Origin: an uncultured Clostridium sp.
GTDB taxonomy: Bacteria; Bacillota; Clostridia; TANB77; CAG-508
Assembly: GCA_947571115.1 (NCBI GenBank)
Contig: CANOWW010000012.1
Location: 1 to 63,629, forward strand
Direction of reading: 5' to 3'
Length of the DNA: 63,629 nt
In this document: piece by piece, positions 51,548 to 60,402 of the stretch
How the letters are laid out: every line of letters starts with the position of its first letter
How positions within the stretch are numbered: the stretch's first letter is position 1
Position numbers and translations under genes: made by a program
The notes under the pieces: model-generated
Seen by the model: the letters and a program-made list of their open reading frames with translations, nothing else
Database searches by the model: none
Told to the model about the DNA's origin: nothing

Positions 51548-53056
51548 ATGGCTTATACTGCTTTATATAGAAAATTTAGGCCATTGAAATTTGAAGACAT
51601 GGTGGGGCAAGAACATATCACGAGAACCCTCAAAAATCAAATCATGGCAGGTCGTGTGGGGCATGCTTATTTGTTCAATGGCGGCCGTGGAACAGGAAAA
51701 ACAACGACAGCGAAGATTTTAGCCAGAGCCGTGAATTGCTTAAATCCACAAAATGGCGAACCTTGCAATGAATGCGAAATTTGCCAAGAAATTTTGAGTG
51801 GTGCATTAACAGATGTTGTCGAAATGGATGCAGCATCCAACAACAGTGTGGAAGATATTCGTAGCATTCGCGAAGAAGTCAATTTTCTGCCCACAAAAGC
51901 AAAATATCGCGTTTACATCATTGATGAGGTGCATATGTTATCAACAGGGGCGTTTAATGCGTTGCTAAAAACCTTGGAAGAGCCGCCAGAGCACGTAAAA
52001 TTCATGCTTGCCACAACCGAACCGCAAAAATTGCCAGCCACGATTTTGTCTCGTTGCCAAAGGTTCGATTATAAAAAAATTAGCAACGAAAATGTTGTCA
52101 AAAGACTGAAAATTATTTGTACAGAATCCGATATTCAAATAACAGACGAAGCATTGCAAATTTTGGCGGTTTTGTCAGAAGGTGCAATGCGTGATGCAAT
52201 CAGCATTTTAGAACGTTGTAGTCAAGAAAGTGCGGATGAAATCACAGCCGATTTGCTCAAGGAATTGGTGGGAATTCCAAGTTTGGAAATGATACACAAA
52301 TTAACAAAAGCCATTTTGGAAAATGACGAAACGACTGCGCTTCAAGCGATTGACGATGTGCTAGAAGACGGCAAAGATTTGTACAATTTTTTGTGGGAAG
52401 TAATTAAATACGTCAAAGACATTTTGGTGTATAAAGCTACAAAAAAGCTGGAAATCTACAGTCAGGAAGAGTTAGTGAAAATTAAGGATTTGGCGGGTAA
52501 GGCGGAAAAACAGAAGCTTTTGGAAATCATTTATCAGTTGTCAGAGTTGGAAAGTAGCTTGAAGAGTTCGACGCAAAAAACGATTATGTTTCAAGCAGGA
52601 ATTTTGAAAATTTGTATGAAACGAGTTGAAAAACCAATTTCGCAACCTGAAATTGACATAATGCAACCGCAAGTTGCGAAAAGGCAACCTGAAGTTGCAC
52701 AAAATCAGCCAAAGGTAACAATACAAAACGTGAAACCGACACAGGATTGGCAGGAAATTGTAAACCAATTGAAAAATGCAGGAAAAATACGTTTATATAC
52801 TTGTTTGGTAAATACGGCTGTGGATAAGTTAAATGACCAAACGTGGGAAATCGTATTCACCAATGGTTTGACGGATTTTAACAGAAGAATTTTGGAGGAG
52901 CCCAATAATCGTGCTGATTTAATCAAAGCCATTGCGATGGCGACTGGTACTGAAATAAACATCAAATTGAGAGATGGCAAGGCAAAAACGACAGAGAAAA
53001 AGACGACGACATCAGTATTTGACGGACTCGGGATAGATATTAATGTGATTGAATAA
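51548..53056 (+). CDS. dnaX: DNA polymerase III subunits gamma and tau
   Basis: 502 aa. AAA+ clamp-loader ATPase: Walker A GGRGTGKTTTAKI, a four-cysteine zinc module (CNECEICQEIL region with an earlier Cys), Walker B VYIIDEVHMLS and sensor ATTEPQKLPATILSRCQR. Residues 360-420 form a linker with MQPQVAKRQPEVAQNQ-like Q/P repeats before the tau C-terminal domain. Start at ATG 51548 (AAAGGAAG upstream); longer frames run into SRP RNA. Confidence 0.96.
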   Translation: MAYTALYRKFRPLKFEDMVGQEHITRTLKNQIMAGRVGHAYLFNGGRGTGKTTTAKILARAVNCLNPQNGEPCNECEICQEILSGALTDVVEMDAASNNSVEDIRSIREEVNFLPTKAKYRVYIIDEVHMLSTGAFNALLKTLEEPPEHVKFMLATTEPQKLPATILSRCQRFDYKKISNENVVKRLKIICTESDIQITDEALQILAVLSEGAMRDAISILERCSQESADEITADLLKELVGIPSLEMIHKLTKAILENDETTALQAIDDVLEDGKDLYNFLWEVIKYVKDILVYKATKKLEIYSQEELVKIKDLAGKAEKQKLLEIIYQLSELESSLKSSTQKTIMFQAGILKICMKRVEKPISQPEIDIMQPQVAKRQPEVAQNQPKVTIQNVKPTQDWQEIVNQLKNAGKIRLYTCLVNTAVDKLNDQTWEIVFTNGLTDFNRRILEEPNNRADLIKAIAMATGTEINIKLRDGKAKTTEKKTTTSVFDGLGIDINVIE

Positions 53057-53076
53057 AATTTGGAAAGGAGATAAGA

Positions 53077-53421
53077 ATGGCAAAAAGAGGCGGATTTCCA
53101 GGAGGAATGGGAGGTTTTGGAGGATTTAATCCAAACCAATTGATGAAACAAGCAAAAAAAATGCAAGAGGAAATGGAGAAAACGCAGGAAGAATTGCAAG
53201 AAAAAACATTTAGTGCAACAGCTGGTGGCAATGCGGTTTCTGTGACTGTAACTGGTGGCAAAATGTTACAGGAAATTAAAATTCAGAAGGACGTAGTTGA
53301 CCCAGAAGATGTGGAAATGTTGCAAGATTTGATTTTGACTTGCGTGAATGAGGCTTTGCGCAAAGTGGACGATGCTCAAAATGCAAGTTTTGGCAAATTT
53401 AATATCCCGGGGTTAATGTAG
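53077..53421 (+). CDS. YbaB/EbfC nucleoid-associated protein
   Basis: 114 aa. Gly/Phe-rich N-terminus ([17 protein letters not shown]), then the family's [19 protein letters not shown] coiled helix, [23 protein letters not shown] and [22 protein letters not shown]. Dimeric DNA-binding protein. In the standard dnaX-ybaB-recR operon; RBS AAAGGAG. Confidence 0.95.
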   Translation: MAKRGGFPGGMGGFGGFNPNQLMKQAKKMQEEMEKTQEELQEKTFSATAGGNAVSVTVTGGKMLQEIKIQKDVVDPEDVEMLQDLILTCVNEALRKVDDAQNASFGKFNIPGLM

Positions 53422-53422
53422 A

Positions 53423-54022
53423 ATGGCAAATTATTCACCATCAATTGAAAAATTAATTGAAAGTTTTGAGAAACTGCCAAGTATTGGGCACAAGACCGCA
53501 CAACGCTTGGCTTTTTATATGTTAGATGTCAGCCACGAGCAAGCGAAAGAGTTTACAGATGCGATTTTGAATGCAAAACGTAATTTGAAGTTTTGCTCAA
53601 AATGCTTTAATATTTCTGATACGGACCCGTGCAATATTTGCTCTGATGGGAAAAGGGACCAAACCACGATTTGTGTAGTGGAGGATGTGCGTGATGTTTT
53701 TGCAATGGAGAGAACGCACGAATTTAAGGGCGTTTACCATATTTTGCATGGCTCGATTTCTCCGATGAACGGAATTGGTCCAGACGACATAAAAATCAAG
53801 GAGTTGCTCTCAAGGCTAATGGATGGTACTGTGAAAGAATTAATTTTGGCGACAAATCCGCGTGTGGAAGGCGAAGCAACTTCGATGTATATTTCAAAAT
53901 TGGTCAAGCCAATGGGAATTAAAGTGACGAGAATTGCGAGAGGAATTCCAGTCGGAGGCGATTTGGAATACACAGACGAGGTGACGCTAACGAAAGCGCT
54001 AGAAGGCAGAAGTGAGATGTAA
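53423..54022 (+). CDS. recR: Recombination protein RecR
   Basis: 199 aa. N-terminal HhH ([17 protein letters not shown]), C4 zinc finger [16 protein letters not shown], Toprim domain [23 protein letters not shown] and C-terminal Walker-B-like [19 protein letters not shown]. With RecFO it loads RecA at single-strand gaps. One base separates its ATG from the ybaB stop. Confidence 0.96.
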   Translation: MANYSPSIEKLIESFEKLPSIGHKTAQRLAFYMLDVSHEQAKEFTDAILNAKRNLKFCSKCFNISDTDPCNICSDGKRDQTTICVVEDVRDVFAMERTHEFKGVYHILHGSISPMNGIGPDDIKIKELLSRLMDGTVKELILATNPRVEGEATSMYISKLVKPMGIKVTRIARGIPVGGDLEYTDEVTLTKALEGRSEM

Positions 54023-54026
54023 AAAT

Positions 54027-54073
54027 AAACCAACTGGGAATGCCATTAGGCAGTTCCCAGCTGGTTGGTTTTC
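54027..54073. terminator. Bidirectional terminator after recR
   Basis: AACCAACTGGGAA pairs with TTCCCAGCTGGTTGGTT, followed by a T-rich run. It overlaps the end of the convergent 54046 gene. Confidence 0.75.
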
Positions 54074-54396
54074 TTTAACCAATACTCGAATGTACCATAA
54101 AATTCAAGCAAGGTTAAATCATGATTCCAATAGTCATCTTCGTCTGTTCTACGATATCCTCTGATAGGATTAAATGTTTTGTCCTCAACAGAAAGAAATA
54201 CATAAAACCGGAAGGATGTCTTTTCTCCAATATTCTCTCTGATATAGAAGAAGGTTTCTCCAATCTTTGCTTTCAGCCAGCCAGCATCAGGCGAAGTAAT
54301 TTCTTCAGCAAATGGCTGAATGACTTTTTTTATGTTGCTGAGATTGGCTTTATGATTTTCTACTAATTCTTTCCGAGACATTAATTTTCTTTCCAT
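54046..54396 (-). CDS. Hypothetical protein (116 aa)
   Basis: RBS AGGAGGT, ATG, 116 aa, rich in aromatic and charged residues (FYIRENIGEKTSFRFYVFL, EDDYWNHDLTLLEFYG). No family recognised, no membrane segment. It contains one in-frame CGG (54208, in TSFRFY); the +1 alternative gives a nonsense peptide, so Arg decoding is the natural reading. With a consensus promoter and an 85-base leader holding a hairpin, it resembles a self-contained accessory gene, perhaps recently acquired. Confidence 0.6.
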   Translation of the reverse strand: MERKLMSRKELVENHKANLSNIKKVIQPFAEEITSPDAGWLKAKIGETFFYIRENIGEKTSFRFYVFLSVEDKTFNPIRGYRRTDEDDYWNHDLTLLEFYGTFEYWLKKTNQLGTA

Positions 54397-54479
54397 AATT
54401 TACCTCCTAAAAAGTTTTTTTCTGTGTTGACTAGGGATCCTCCTGTAAAAGCGAGGTCTAGTTAAAGGTTCTTACTATT

Positions 54480-54508
54480 ATTATACCATAATTTACATAA
54501 AATGTCAA
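54480..54508 (-). promoter_or_regulatory. Consensus sigma-A promoter of the 54046 gene
   Basis: On the minus strand TTGACA, 17 bases, TATAAT. The leader between 54410 and 54470 contains an inverted repeat, ACTAG..GATCC / GAGG..CTAGT. Confidence 0.8.
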
Positions 54509-54520
54509 GATGATTTCTAT

Positions 54521-54549
54521 TTGACAATATTTTTTTATGATGATATAAT
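54521..54549 (+). promoter_or_regulatory. Consensus sigma-A promoter of the nitrilase operon
   Basis: TTGACA, 17 bases, TATAAT, 24 bases upstream of the first gene. Confidence 0.85.
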
Positions 54550-54572
54550 CATAAAATTGTAAAAGGAGAAAT

Positions 54573-55139
54573 ATGGATATTGTAGAATTGTCGAGAGATT
54601 TGATGTATCAGCAAACGCAAATTAATAAAGCGCCAGCATGGCGATTGACGGAATTGGCGATTTTGAAAGGGAAAGAGTTGGCGCAGAAATATCAGGAAGA
54701 TGAGAGGCTGATTTTGACCTCGTTGTATTTGGCGCATACGGTGTTTAGCCCGATTTGGGCGGGAGAAATTCAGCAAAATCATCCTAACTTAAGTGCGGAA
54801 TTTTCACAAAAGTATTTGGACGAGTGGCAAGTTCCGATGGAGGAGCAGAAAATTATTTTGAATAGTATTCAAGCACATCATGACAAAGTAAAAACGGAAA
54901 CGAAGATTGCAGAGATTGTGAAAAATGCGGAATGTTTTAAGTTTGTGACTGTGGAGGGGGCTTTGATTTATTTGCATGAGTGGGGAAGAAGGCAAGTGGA
55001 ATATGAGGAAGCGCGAGACAAGGTGTTGCAGAAAATGGAGCAAAAAAGAAAATTGCTGACATTGGAGGAATGTGTGAAAGAGGCAGAGGCGAATTGCAAG
55101 GAAATTAGAAAATTGTTTGCAGGGAAAATGGGAGAATGA
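54573..55139 (+). CDS. HD-like domain protein
   Basis: 188 aa, all helical. Resembles a diverged HD-domain protein (AWRLTELAILKGKELAQKYQ, LYLAHTVF in place of LLHDIxK, NSIQAHHDK), with metal ligands partly lost. Function unknown. First of three coupled genes (flavodoxin-fold reductase, nitrilase-family amidohydrolase). Confidence 0.7.
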   Translation: MDIVELSRDLMYQQTQINKAPAWRLTELAILKGKELAQKYQEDERLILTSLYLAHTVFSPIWAGEIQQNHPNLSAEFSQKYLDEWQVPMEEQKIILNSIQAHHDKVKTETKIAEIVKNAECFKFVTVEGALIYLHEWGRRQVEYEEARDKVLQKMEQKRKLLTLEECVKEAEANCKEIRKLFAGKMGE

Positions 55140-55140
55140 A

Positions 55141-55713
55141 ATGCGAGTTTTGATTTTGAGTTTTAGTAGTAATCAAGTAAATGCAGATAGTTTTGTTCCT
55201 AATAAAATTGGTTTGACGTTTTCGTGTGTGGCAGAGTGCGAAAATGTGCTGAAAAGTTCTGGAAATGAGGTCGAACATATTTGTATCAATCAAAAAAATA
55301 TTCAGAGGTGTTTGGCTTGTGGCGAGCGAGGCTGGGGCATTTGTTTGAAGCAACACAAATGTGTTCAGGAGGACGATTTTAACGGGATTTACGAATATAT
55401 GGGGAATTTTGACGGATATGTTTTTGTTACACCAGTGTATTTTTGGGAAATGAGCGAAAGTGCCAAAACGTTTTTTGACCGTTTGAAAAGGTGTGATGCC
55501 TTTTGTGAGAACTCGGAAATCAGGAGTAAGAAAGTTGTTTGTATTGCGTGTGCGGGCGGCAGTGGAAGTGGCACAGAGGAAACGCTTCAGGCATTTGACA
55601 GATTAAATTATTTTTTGAAAACGCAAATGTGTGGCAGAATTTCAGTGACAAAAGCGAATTTTGAAACACAAAGAGAAGTGATGAAAGATGCGATGTTGGA
55701 GGTAGGAAAATGA
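55141..55713 (+). CDS. Flavodoxin-fold NAD(P)H/FMN-dependent oxidoreductase
   Basis: 190 aa. FMN-binding flavodoxin-like fold of the WrbA/iron-sulfur-flavoprotein group: VLILSFSSNQVNADSF, RCLACGERGWGICLKQHKC (three cysteines around the flavin loop), YVFVTPVYFWEMSESAKTFFDRLKRC and ACAGGSGSGTEET. The clustered cysteines might bind an Fe-S centre or form disulfides. Start at ATG 55141, one base after the previous stop. The stop overlaps the nitrilase start by 4 bases. Confidence 0.85.
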   Translation: MRVLILSFSSNQVNADSFVPNKIGLTFSCVAECENVLKSSGNEVEHICINQKNIQRCLACGERGWGICLKQHKCVQEDDFNGIYEYMGNFDGYVFVTPVYFWEMSESAKTFFDRLKRCDAFCENSEIRSKKVVCIACAGGSGSGTEETLQAFDRLNYFLKTQMCGRISVTKANFETQREVMKDAMLEVGK

Positions 55714-56474
55714 AGGTAGCACTTGTTCAGATGGATTCAACTGAAACGAGGGAAGAAAACGAAAAGAAAGCGTTGCGATTTATGGAACAAGCGGTTTTAG
55801 AAAAGGCAGATGTGATTTGTTTGTCTGAGTCATTTGTTTACTGGGGGAGCGAACGTAGTCAGAGAAATTGTAGCTTAGAAGATATTGAAAAATATCAGGA
55901 TTTTGCGAAAGAGAATAATGTTAATCTTGTATTGGGTAGTGTTTCTTTGATAAAGGAAGGTTCGGAGAAAACAACAAATACGTGCTTTATCGTGAATAGA
56001 AAGGGCGAGATGGTTCATCGCTATGATAAAAAATATATGTACAAAGTAAATAAACCAGATTTGGTTGTGGATGAGACGCAAAAGACTTTGCCGGGAAATG
56101 CAAATGGAATTTTTGAGTTGGATGGCGTGAAAATGGGAGTTGGCATTTGTTTTGATTTAAGATACCCAGAATATTTTAGAGAGCTCATAAAAGAGGGGGC
56201 AGAGATTATATTTTTGCCATCGCATTTTAGAAAGGCAACTGGTGCAATTGCGTGGGACGTTTTGACAAAGGCGAGGGCAATTGAAAATCAGGTTTATTTT
56301 TGTGCATGTAACCAAACTGGGGAAGGCATTTGTGGGAATACGCAAGTGATTTCTTATGAAGGAAAAATTTTAGTCAAGATAGAAAATGACGAAGGAATTA
56401 TTGTGCAAGAAATTGACTTAGAAGCGCAGAGAAAATGTAGAAAAGAATTGCCAGTGTTAGAGCAGATGAGATAG
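55710..56474 (+). CDS. Nitrilase-superfamily carbon-nitrogen hydrolase
   Basis: 254 aa. The catalytic triad is intact: Glu in CLSESFVYWGS, Lys in HRYDKKYMYK and Cys in VGICFDLRYPEYF. Likely an amidase (omega-amidase or N-carbamoyl-type); the substrate is unknown. It closes the HD-like/flavoprotein/nitrilase operon. Confidence 0.92.
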   Translation: MKVALVQMDSTETREENEKKALRFMEQAVLEKADVICLSESFVYWGSERSQRNCSLEDIEKYQDFAKENNVNLVLGSVSLIKEGSEKTTNTCFIVNRKGEMVHRYDKKYMYKVNKPDLVVDETQKTLPGNANGIFELDGVKMGVGICFDLRYPEYFRELIKEGAEIIFLPSHFRKATGAIAWDVLTKARAIENQVYFCACNQTGEGICGNTQVISYEGKILVKIENDEGIIVQEIDLEAQRKCRKELPVLEQMR

Positions 56475-56499
56475 AAATTAGCTATGAATAGCTAATTTC
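56474..56499. terminator. Perfect hairpin between convergent genes
   Basis: GAAATTAGCTAT / ATAGCTAATTTC with a 2-base loop; it overlaps the ends of both genes and has only weak T-runs. Confidence 0.65.
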
Positions 56500-57108
56500 A
56501 AAGGTTGGAATTCCTGTGGAATAAGGGGCGATGTCATATTGTTGAAAATAAATTACAACAGAATTAGAGGTTAGATAAAATTGATTTGGCTGAAAAGTTT
56601 CTAGAACTAAAGTGCAGTAATTGTCAAAAAATAAATCGGCTCCTTTTTCTTGAATTTGCTGATTAATTTGCTTTAAAATAGTGAGAAAATAATTAGGGTT
56701 TTTAGCAAAAATATCATTTAAAGTCAATTGTTTATTACAGGCTAAGTTCCAATTTTGTGAAGTGCGAACTGTGGAGCCATGAGCACCACCAGTAAAAGTA
56801 TATTGGTCCTGATATAAACTAAGAATTGGACTTTTGTTATACGTAATATTGGTTTCTAAAATTAATTCATAAACCATAATCGGATAGCCATTTGCGAGAT
56901 TGTAATCATAAGTTTTTTTGCTGTCCTTAAAGAGAGTTTCTTTTGCATATTTTTCAAGTTCTAAGGCACGTTCTAAATTTACGGAATTGAAATGACAAGT
57001 GGAGTAGCAATTGGAAAAAATTTGTGGATATTCAATTTTGTATTTTACAATCACATTTCCTTTGTAAGTTAATTCATTTTGAATTATTTTTTTTGTCAAT
57101 TTAAACAT
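56482..57108 (-). CDS. DUF3298/DUF4163 (RsiV-like) domain protein
   Basis: 208 aa, no signal peptide. An N-terminal DUF4163 segment (VIVKYKIEYPQIFSN) and C-terminal DUF3298 with the diagnostic YTFTGGAHGSTVRTSQNWNL followed by LTLNDIFAKN. In RsiV the same pair forms an extracytoplasmic lysozyme-binding anti-sigma domain; here no membrane anchor is visible, so the role is unknown. Start at ATG 57108 with AGGTGA; it is 34 bases after the APH-like gene. Confidence 0.85.
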   Translation of the reverse strand: MFKLTKKIIQNELTYKGNVIVKYKIEYPQIFSNCYSTCHFNSVNLERALELEKYAKETLFKDSKKTYDYNLANGYPIMVYELILETNITYNKSPILSLYQDQYTFTGGAHGSTVRTSQNWNLACNKQLTLNDIFAKNPNYFLTILKQINQQIQEKGADLFFDNYCTLVLETFQPNQFYLTSNSVVIYFQQYDIAPYSTGIPTFEISYS

Positions 57109-57142
57109 AAAAATCACCTAAAATATTTTATGAAAAAGTGGC

Positions 57143-58057
57143 TCAGTCTGTGCATTTTAAGTCTAACATTTCAAGTAAATTTTTGCAGCTAGTAATAAGG
57201 GAAGAAATTGTTTTAGAATCTGCTTTAATTTTGGTTTGCCAAATAATTTTTCTAATGGTATAAAAATATAAAGTTTCTAATATTAATTTTTTATCTTCTT
57301 TGTAATATTTTGACATGAGTGAAATAAGTTTGTCAATTTCGTTTTTTTCTAAATTTGTGTATTTTAATTCAGTTCTTAAAAACTGGGCTGTTTCAATCAC
57401 TCTTTCGCCAATTATTCCATAGGGGTCAATTGCTTTCCAACCATTTTCAGATTTTAAAATATTTTTGTGATGTAAATCATCGTGCAAAATATATTTTGGT
57501 AAATTTATTTTTTGCATTTTTTCATAAAGATTTTTGGCAATGTCAATCATCCACAAAATGTCTTTAAAAAGTGGATAATTTTCTTTTACGAATGCTAAAT
57601 CCTTGGTAAATATTTCATCAAAAGTTAAAAAGGTTTCTGCACAATTTACAGGAATTAAAAGATGATTTGATAAAGTACAAAATACTTTAATTCTTTCTTC
57701 TAAATTTTCTAAATTATCTAAAGAATATCCGGGACAAATTTTTTCTAAAATCATAACATTATCTTCAGGATTCGAATAATAGCACTTTGGTGCATAATTT
57801 TCAGAATATTGCTGAATGATTTTTATTTCTTGCTTAGAACTAGGTGAGCCAATTTTAATGACAATTTCTCCCCATTTTGAAGAGGTAGCAAACATAACAA
57901 TATTGACGCCTAACGGTTCAACTAATTGAACATTTTCTAATTCAAATTTTTTTGCATATTTTTCTATAAGATTATTACTATGATTTAGCCAAATTTGACC
58001 TTCTGTTCCATAGCGATTAATGACATCAGTTTTAAATTTTTCTGGAAATTTTAACAT
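57143..58057 (-). CDS. APH(6)/hydroxyurea-phosphotransferase-type kinase
   Basis: 304 aa. Protein-kinase-like fold of aminoglycoside 6-phosphotransferases: GEIVIKIGSP (ATP-binding Lys), KCYYSNPEDNVMILEKICPG hinge, and catalytic HDDLHHKNIL followed by IDPYGIIGE. Members inactivate streptomycin or hydroxyurea by phosphorylation, but many are uncharacterised; the substrate cannot be predicted. It has its own promoter and precedes the DUF3298 gene. Confidence 0.88.
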   Translation of the reverse strand: MLKFPEKFKTDVINRYGTEGQIWLNHSNNLIEKYAKKFELENVQLVEPLGVNIVMFATSSKWGEIVIKIGSPSSKQEIKIIQQYSENYAPKCYYSNPEDNVMILEKICPGYSLDNLENLEERIKVFCTLSNHLLIPVNCAETFLTFDEIFTKDLAFVKENYPLFKDILWMIDIAKNLYEKMQKINLPKYILHDDLHHKNILKSENGWKAIDPYGIIGERVIETAQFLRTELKYTNLEKNEIDKLISLMSKYYKEDKKLILETLYFYTIRKIIWQTKIKADSKTISSLITSCKNLLEMLDLKCTD

Positions 58058-58082
58058 GTTATTCTCCTTATATATTTTCTTT

Positions 58083-58111
58083 ATTATAATCTATTTTTGA
58101 TAAGAAAACAA
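58083..58111 (-). promoter_or_regulatory. Sigma-A promoter of the APH-like gene
   Basis: On the minus strand TTGTTT, 17 bases, TATAAT. Confidence 0.7.
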
Positions 58112-58123
58112 TAAAAAAAAATA

Positions 58124-58152
58124 TTGACTATTATTTTAATTATGTTTATAAT
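58124..58152 (+). promoter_or_regulatory. Sigma-A promoter of the 58183-mutY operon
   Basis: TTGACT, 17 bases, TATAAT. Confidence 0.8.
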
Positions 58153-58182
58153 GAAAAAGGAATACAAAAAGGGGGGAAAAAG

Positions 58183-58524
58183 ATGAATATATTGGCAATT
58201 ATTGTAGGAATTATTTTTATTTATATTGCTTATTTAGGACTTTGCAGAAATGGATTTATGTTGGGGTATATTTTAAATTTTTTGTATTGTTTTGTTGATA
58301 ATTATTTTAAAGGTTCAGAGATGACGATGATGGCGGTTGCTAGAGTATTTTTGGTTGCGGCGATTGTAACTTTTTTAGAATATATTGCGTACAAAAAATC
58401 TGAATCGTTTGTTGGGTATTTAGTTTATATTGTGTTAATGGTGGTAGGAATTATTGTCGTTATTGCTTTAACAAAAGCATTGTTTACTTTTTTAGGAAAT
58501 CCATCGATGTTATTTGAAAAATAG
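58183..58524 (+). CDS. Small polytopic membrane protein, unknown function
   Basis: 113 aa with three or four hydrophobic helices (ILAIIVGIIFIYIAYLGL, RVFLVAAIVTFLEYIAY, YLVYIVLMVVGIIVVIAL). RBS AAGGGGGG. No family recognised. Twelve bases before mutY, so the two are probably co-transcribed. Confidence 0.72.
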   Translation: MNILAIIVGIIFIYIAYLGLCRNGFMLGYILNFLYCFVDNYFKGSEMTMMAVARVFLVAAIVTFLEYIAYKKSESFVGYLVYIVLMVVGIIVVIALTKALFTFLGNPSMLFEK

Positions 58525-58536
58525 TAGGGAAGAAAA

Positions 58537-59577
58537 ATGCAAGATTTAGATTTAATGAAAAAAATGGCAGAGCCAACGCTTAAGTGGTATCAGGAAAATA
58601 AGAGAGAATTGCCTTGGCGAAAAGAGAAAAATCCATATCATATTTGGATTTCTGAAATCATGCTTCAGCAGACAAGAATTGAAGTAGTTTTGGGATACTA
58701 TGAACGATTTTTAAGGAGCTTACCAATGGTCAAGGATTTGGCAGAAGTTGACGAAGAAAAGTTGCTAAAATTATGGGAAGGATTGGGCTATTATAATCGA
58801 GCTAGAAATTTGAAAAAAGCAGCTCAAATTGTGCAAGAAAAATACAACGGAATAATGCCAAAAAATTATCAAGAATTATTAAATTTGCCTGGAATTGGTG
58901 AATACACAGCAGGCGCTATTGCGTCAATTGCATACAACGAAAAAGTGCCAGCTGTTGATGGAAATGTGCTTCGTGTAGTGAGTCGAGTTGTACTAAGTAA
59001 AAAAGATGTTTTAGGGGCAAAAACAAAAAAAGAATTTACTGAAAAATTGAGACAAATTATGCCAAAACGAGCTGGCGATTTTAATGAGGGATTAATGGAA
59101 TTAGGGGAACGAATTTGTTTGCCAAATGGGGAGCCGATTTGTGAGCAATGTCCGTTGCAAAAAGTTTGTTTAGCCAAGAAAGAAAACTTGACGCTGAATA
59201 TTCCAGTGCGAAATGCAAAAATAAAAAGAAAAAAAGAGCAAAAAACAGTTTTTTTGTTGGAATATGAAAATCAAATTGCGATTCGAAAAAGAGATAAAAC
59301 TGGATTACTTGCTGACTTATATGAGTTTCCAAATGTGGATAAAAAGTGCACAAAAAAAGAGCTAGAAGATGTTTTGCAGAATTGGAATTTGCAAGTAAAT
59401 AAAATTGAAAAACTGGGAAGTTATCGTCATATTTTTTCTCATGTAGAATGGGATATGATAGGATTTAAAATTTTTGTAAAAAATGCCAATCAGGAATTTG
59501 TTTGGGTAGAAAAACAAGAACTTCTAGAAAAATATCCAATACCTGCAGCATTTAGCAAATTTCGAGAAAAAGTATAA
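58537..59577 (+). CDS. mutY: A/G-specific adenine glycosylase MutY
   Basis: 346 aa. HhH-GPD domain with ISEIMLQQTRIEVVLGYYERF, LPGIGEYTAGAIASIAY and catalytic Asp in VPAVDGNVLRV; [4Fe-4S] loop CLPNGEPICEQCPLQKVC (C-x8-C-x2-C-x5-C by my count, compatible with the family); C-terminal Nudix-like domain recognising 8-oxoG (SYRHIFSHVEWDMIGF). Removes adenine mispaired with 8-oxoguanine. Confidence 0.95.
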   Translation: MQDLDLMKKMAEPTLKWYQENKRELPWRKEKNPYHIWISEIMLQQTRIEVVLGYYERFLRSLPMVKDLAEVDEEKLLKLWEGLGYYNRARNLKKAAQIVQEKYNGIMPKNYQELLNLPGIGEYTAGAIASIAYNEKVPAVDGNVLRVVSRVVLSKKDVLGAKTKKEFTEKLRQIMPKRAGDFNEGLMELGERICLPNGEPICEQCPLQKVCLAKKENLTLNIPVRNAKIKRKKEQKTVFLLEYENQIAIRKRDKTGLLADLYEFPNVDKKCTKKELEDVLQNWNLQVNKIEKLGSYRHIFSHVEWDMIGFKIFVKNANQEFVWVEKQELLEKYPIPAAFSKFREKV

Positions 59578-59600
59578 AAACTACAAAAGCAATAAAAAAC

Positions 59601-59629
59601 TTGCTATATAAAATAATCTATGATATAAT
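59601..59629 (+). promoter_or_regulatory. Sigma-A promoter of the DUF3800 gene
   Basis: TTGCTA, 17 bases, TATAAT. The -35 TTG is in frame with the gene, so longer start calls are misleading. Confidence 0.75.
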
Positions 59630-59663
59630 ATATCCGAAAAATTATCACGATGAGGTGTTGCTT

Positions 59664-60371
59664 ATGAAGATATATATGTACTTAGATGAAAGTGGTTCGA
59701 TACATAAAAATAGTAAAACGAAGTATTTTGCGGTTGGTGGTTATTTTACTTTTGCACACGATAAGCTTAAAATAATTTCCAAATATAAAAAGATTAATTA
59801 TGAAATGAAACAAAATAAAAATTTAAGCTTAGACCAAGAAATTAAATCATATCATATGAAGGATGCAGAAAAAATTAATATATTTGATAATATACAAGAC
59901 ATGGATACTTTTTTTGGTTGTGCAAAAGTTTTCGATAAACAAGCAATGAAAAAAGAAATTATATATTCTAATATATTTTTTAATTATGCAGTTAAACTTC
60001 TTATAAAAGATTGTGTAATTCCGTTATTAAATTTAGAACTTTTAGCCAACGAAGTAGAATTTATTGTGAGTATTGATAATAGAAATATACGTGTTGGAGA
60101 ATTAAATAATTTAGAAACGTATTTAAAAACAGAGTTCTGCTTAGAAAATTTTAATTTTAAAATTACCTATTATGATTCAAAAAATCATTACGGAATTCAA
60201 TTAGCGGATTTAGTTGTGAATACTTTTTATAACTACTATAAAAATAAGAATATTGTGAAAGCGGTTGTTCCTCATTTAAAGTCTAAAAATTTTAGAATCA
60301 GTCTATTTCCAGGAGATAAAATCAGTGGTAGAGTTCAAAAAATTACATATAATAATAAAGATAAGAGTTGA
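59664..60371 (+). CDS. DUF3800 protein
   Basis: 235 aa, start at ATG 59664 (GAGGTG upstream). Matches DUF3800, an RNase-H-like fold: YLDESGSI near the start with the conserved D-E-S-G, VSIDNRNIRV, and HYGIQLADLVVNTFYNYYKNKN near the C-terminus. Nuclease activity is suspected from the fold; members occur in defence and mobile neighbourhoods, but nothing like that flanks it here. Confidence 0.88.
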   Translation: MKIYMYLDESGSIHKNSKTKYFAVGGYFTFAHDKLKIISKYKKINYEMKQNKNLSLDQEIKSYHMKDAEKINIFDNIQDMDTFFGCAKVFDKQAMKKEIIYSNIFFNYAVKLLIKDCVIPLLNLELLANEVEFIVSIDNRNIRVGELNNLETYLKTEFCLENFNFKITYYDSKNHYGIQLADLVVNTFYNYYKNKNIVKAVVPHLKSKNFRISLFPGDKISGRVQKITYNNKDKS

Positions 60372-60396
60372 CATGATTGCTTTATTGTGTTAAAAT
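60368..60396 (+). promoter_or_regulatory. Sigma-A promoter of the flavoprotein-pnuC operon
   Basis: TTGACA, 17 bases, TAAAAT; the -35 overlaps the DUF3800 stop codon. Confidence 0.8.
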
Positions 60397-60402
60397 ATTA
60401 TC

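Noticed and set aside
59664..60371. Anti-phage island around DUF3800 and Fic
   Set aside because: Neither gene has typical defence partners beside it; flanking genes are mutY and pnuC, or proS and the GNAT array.
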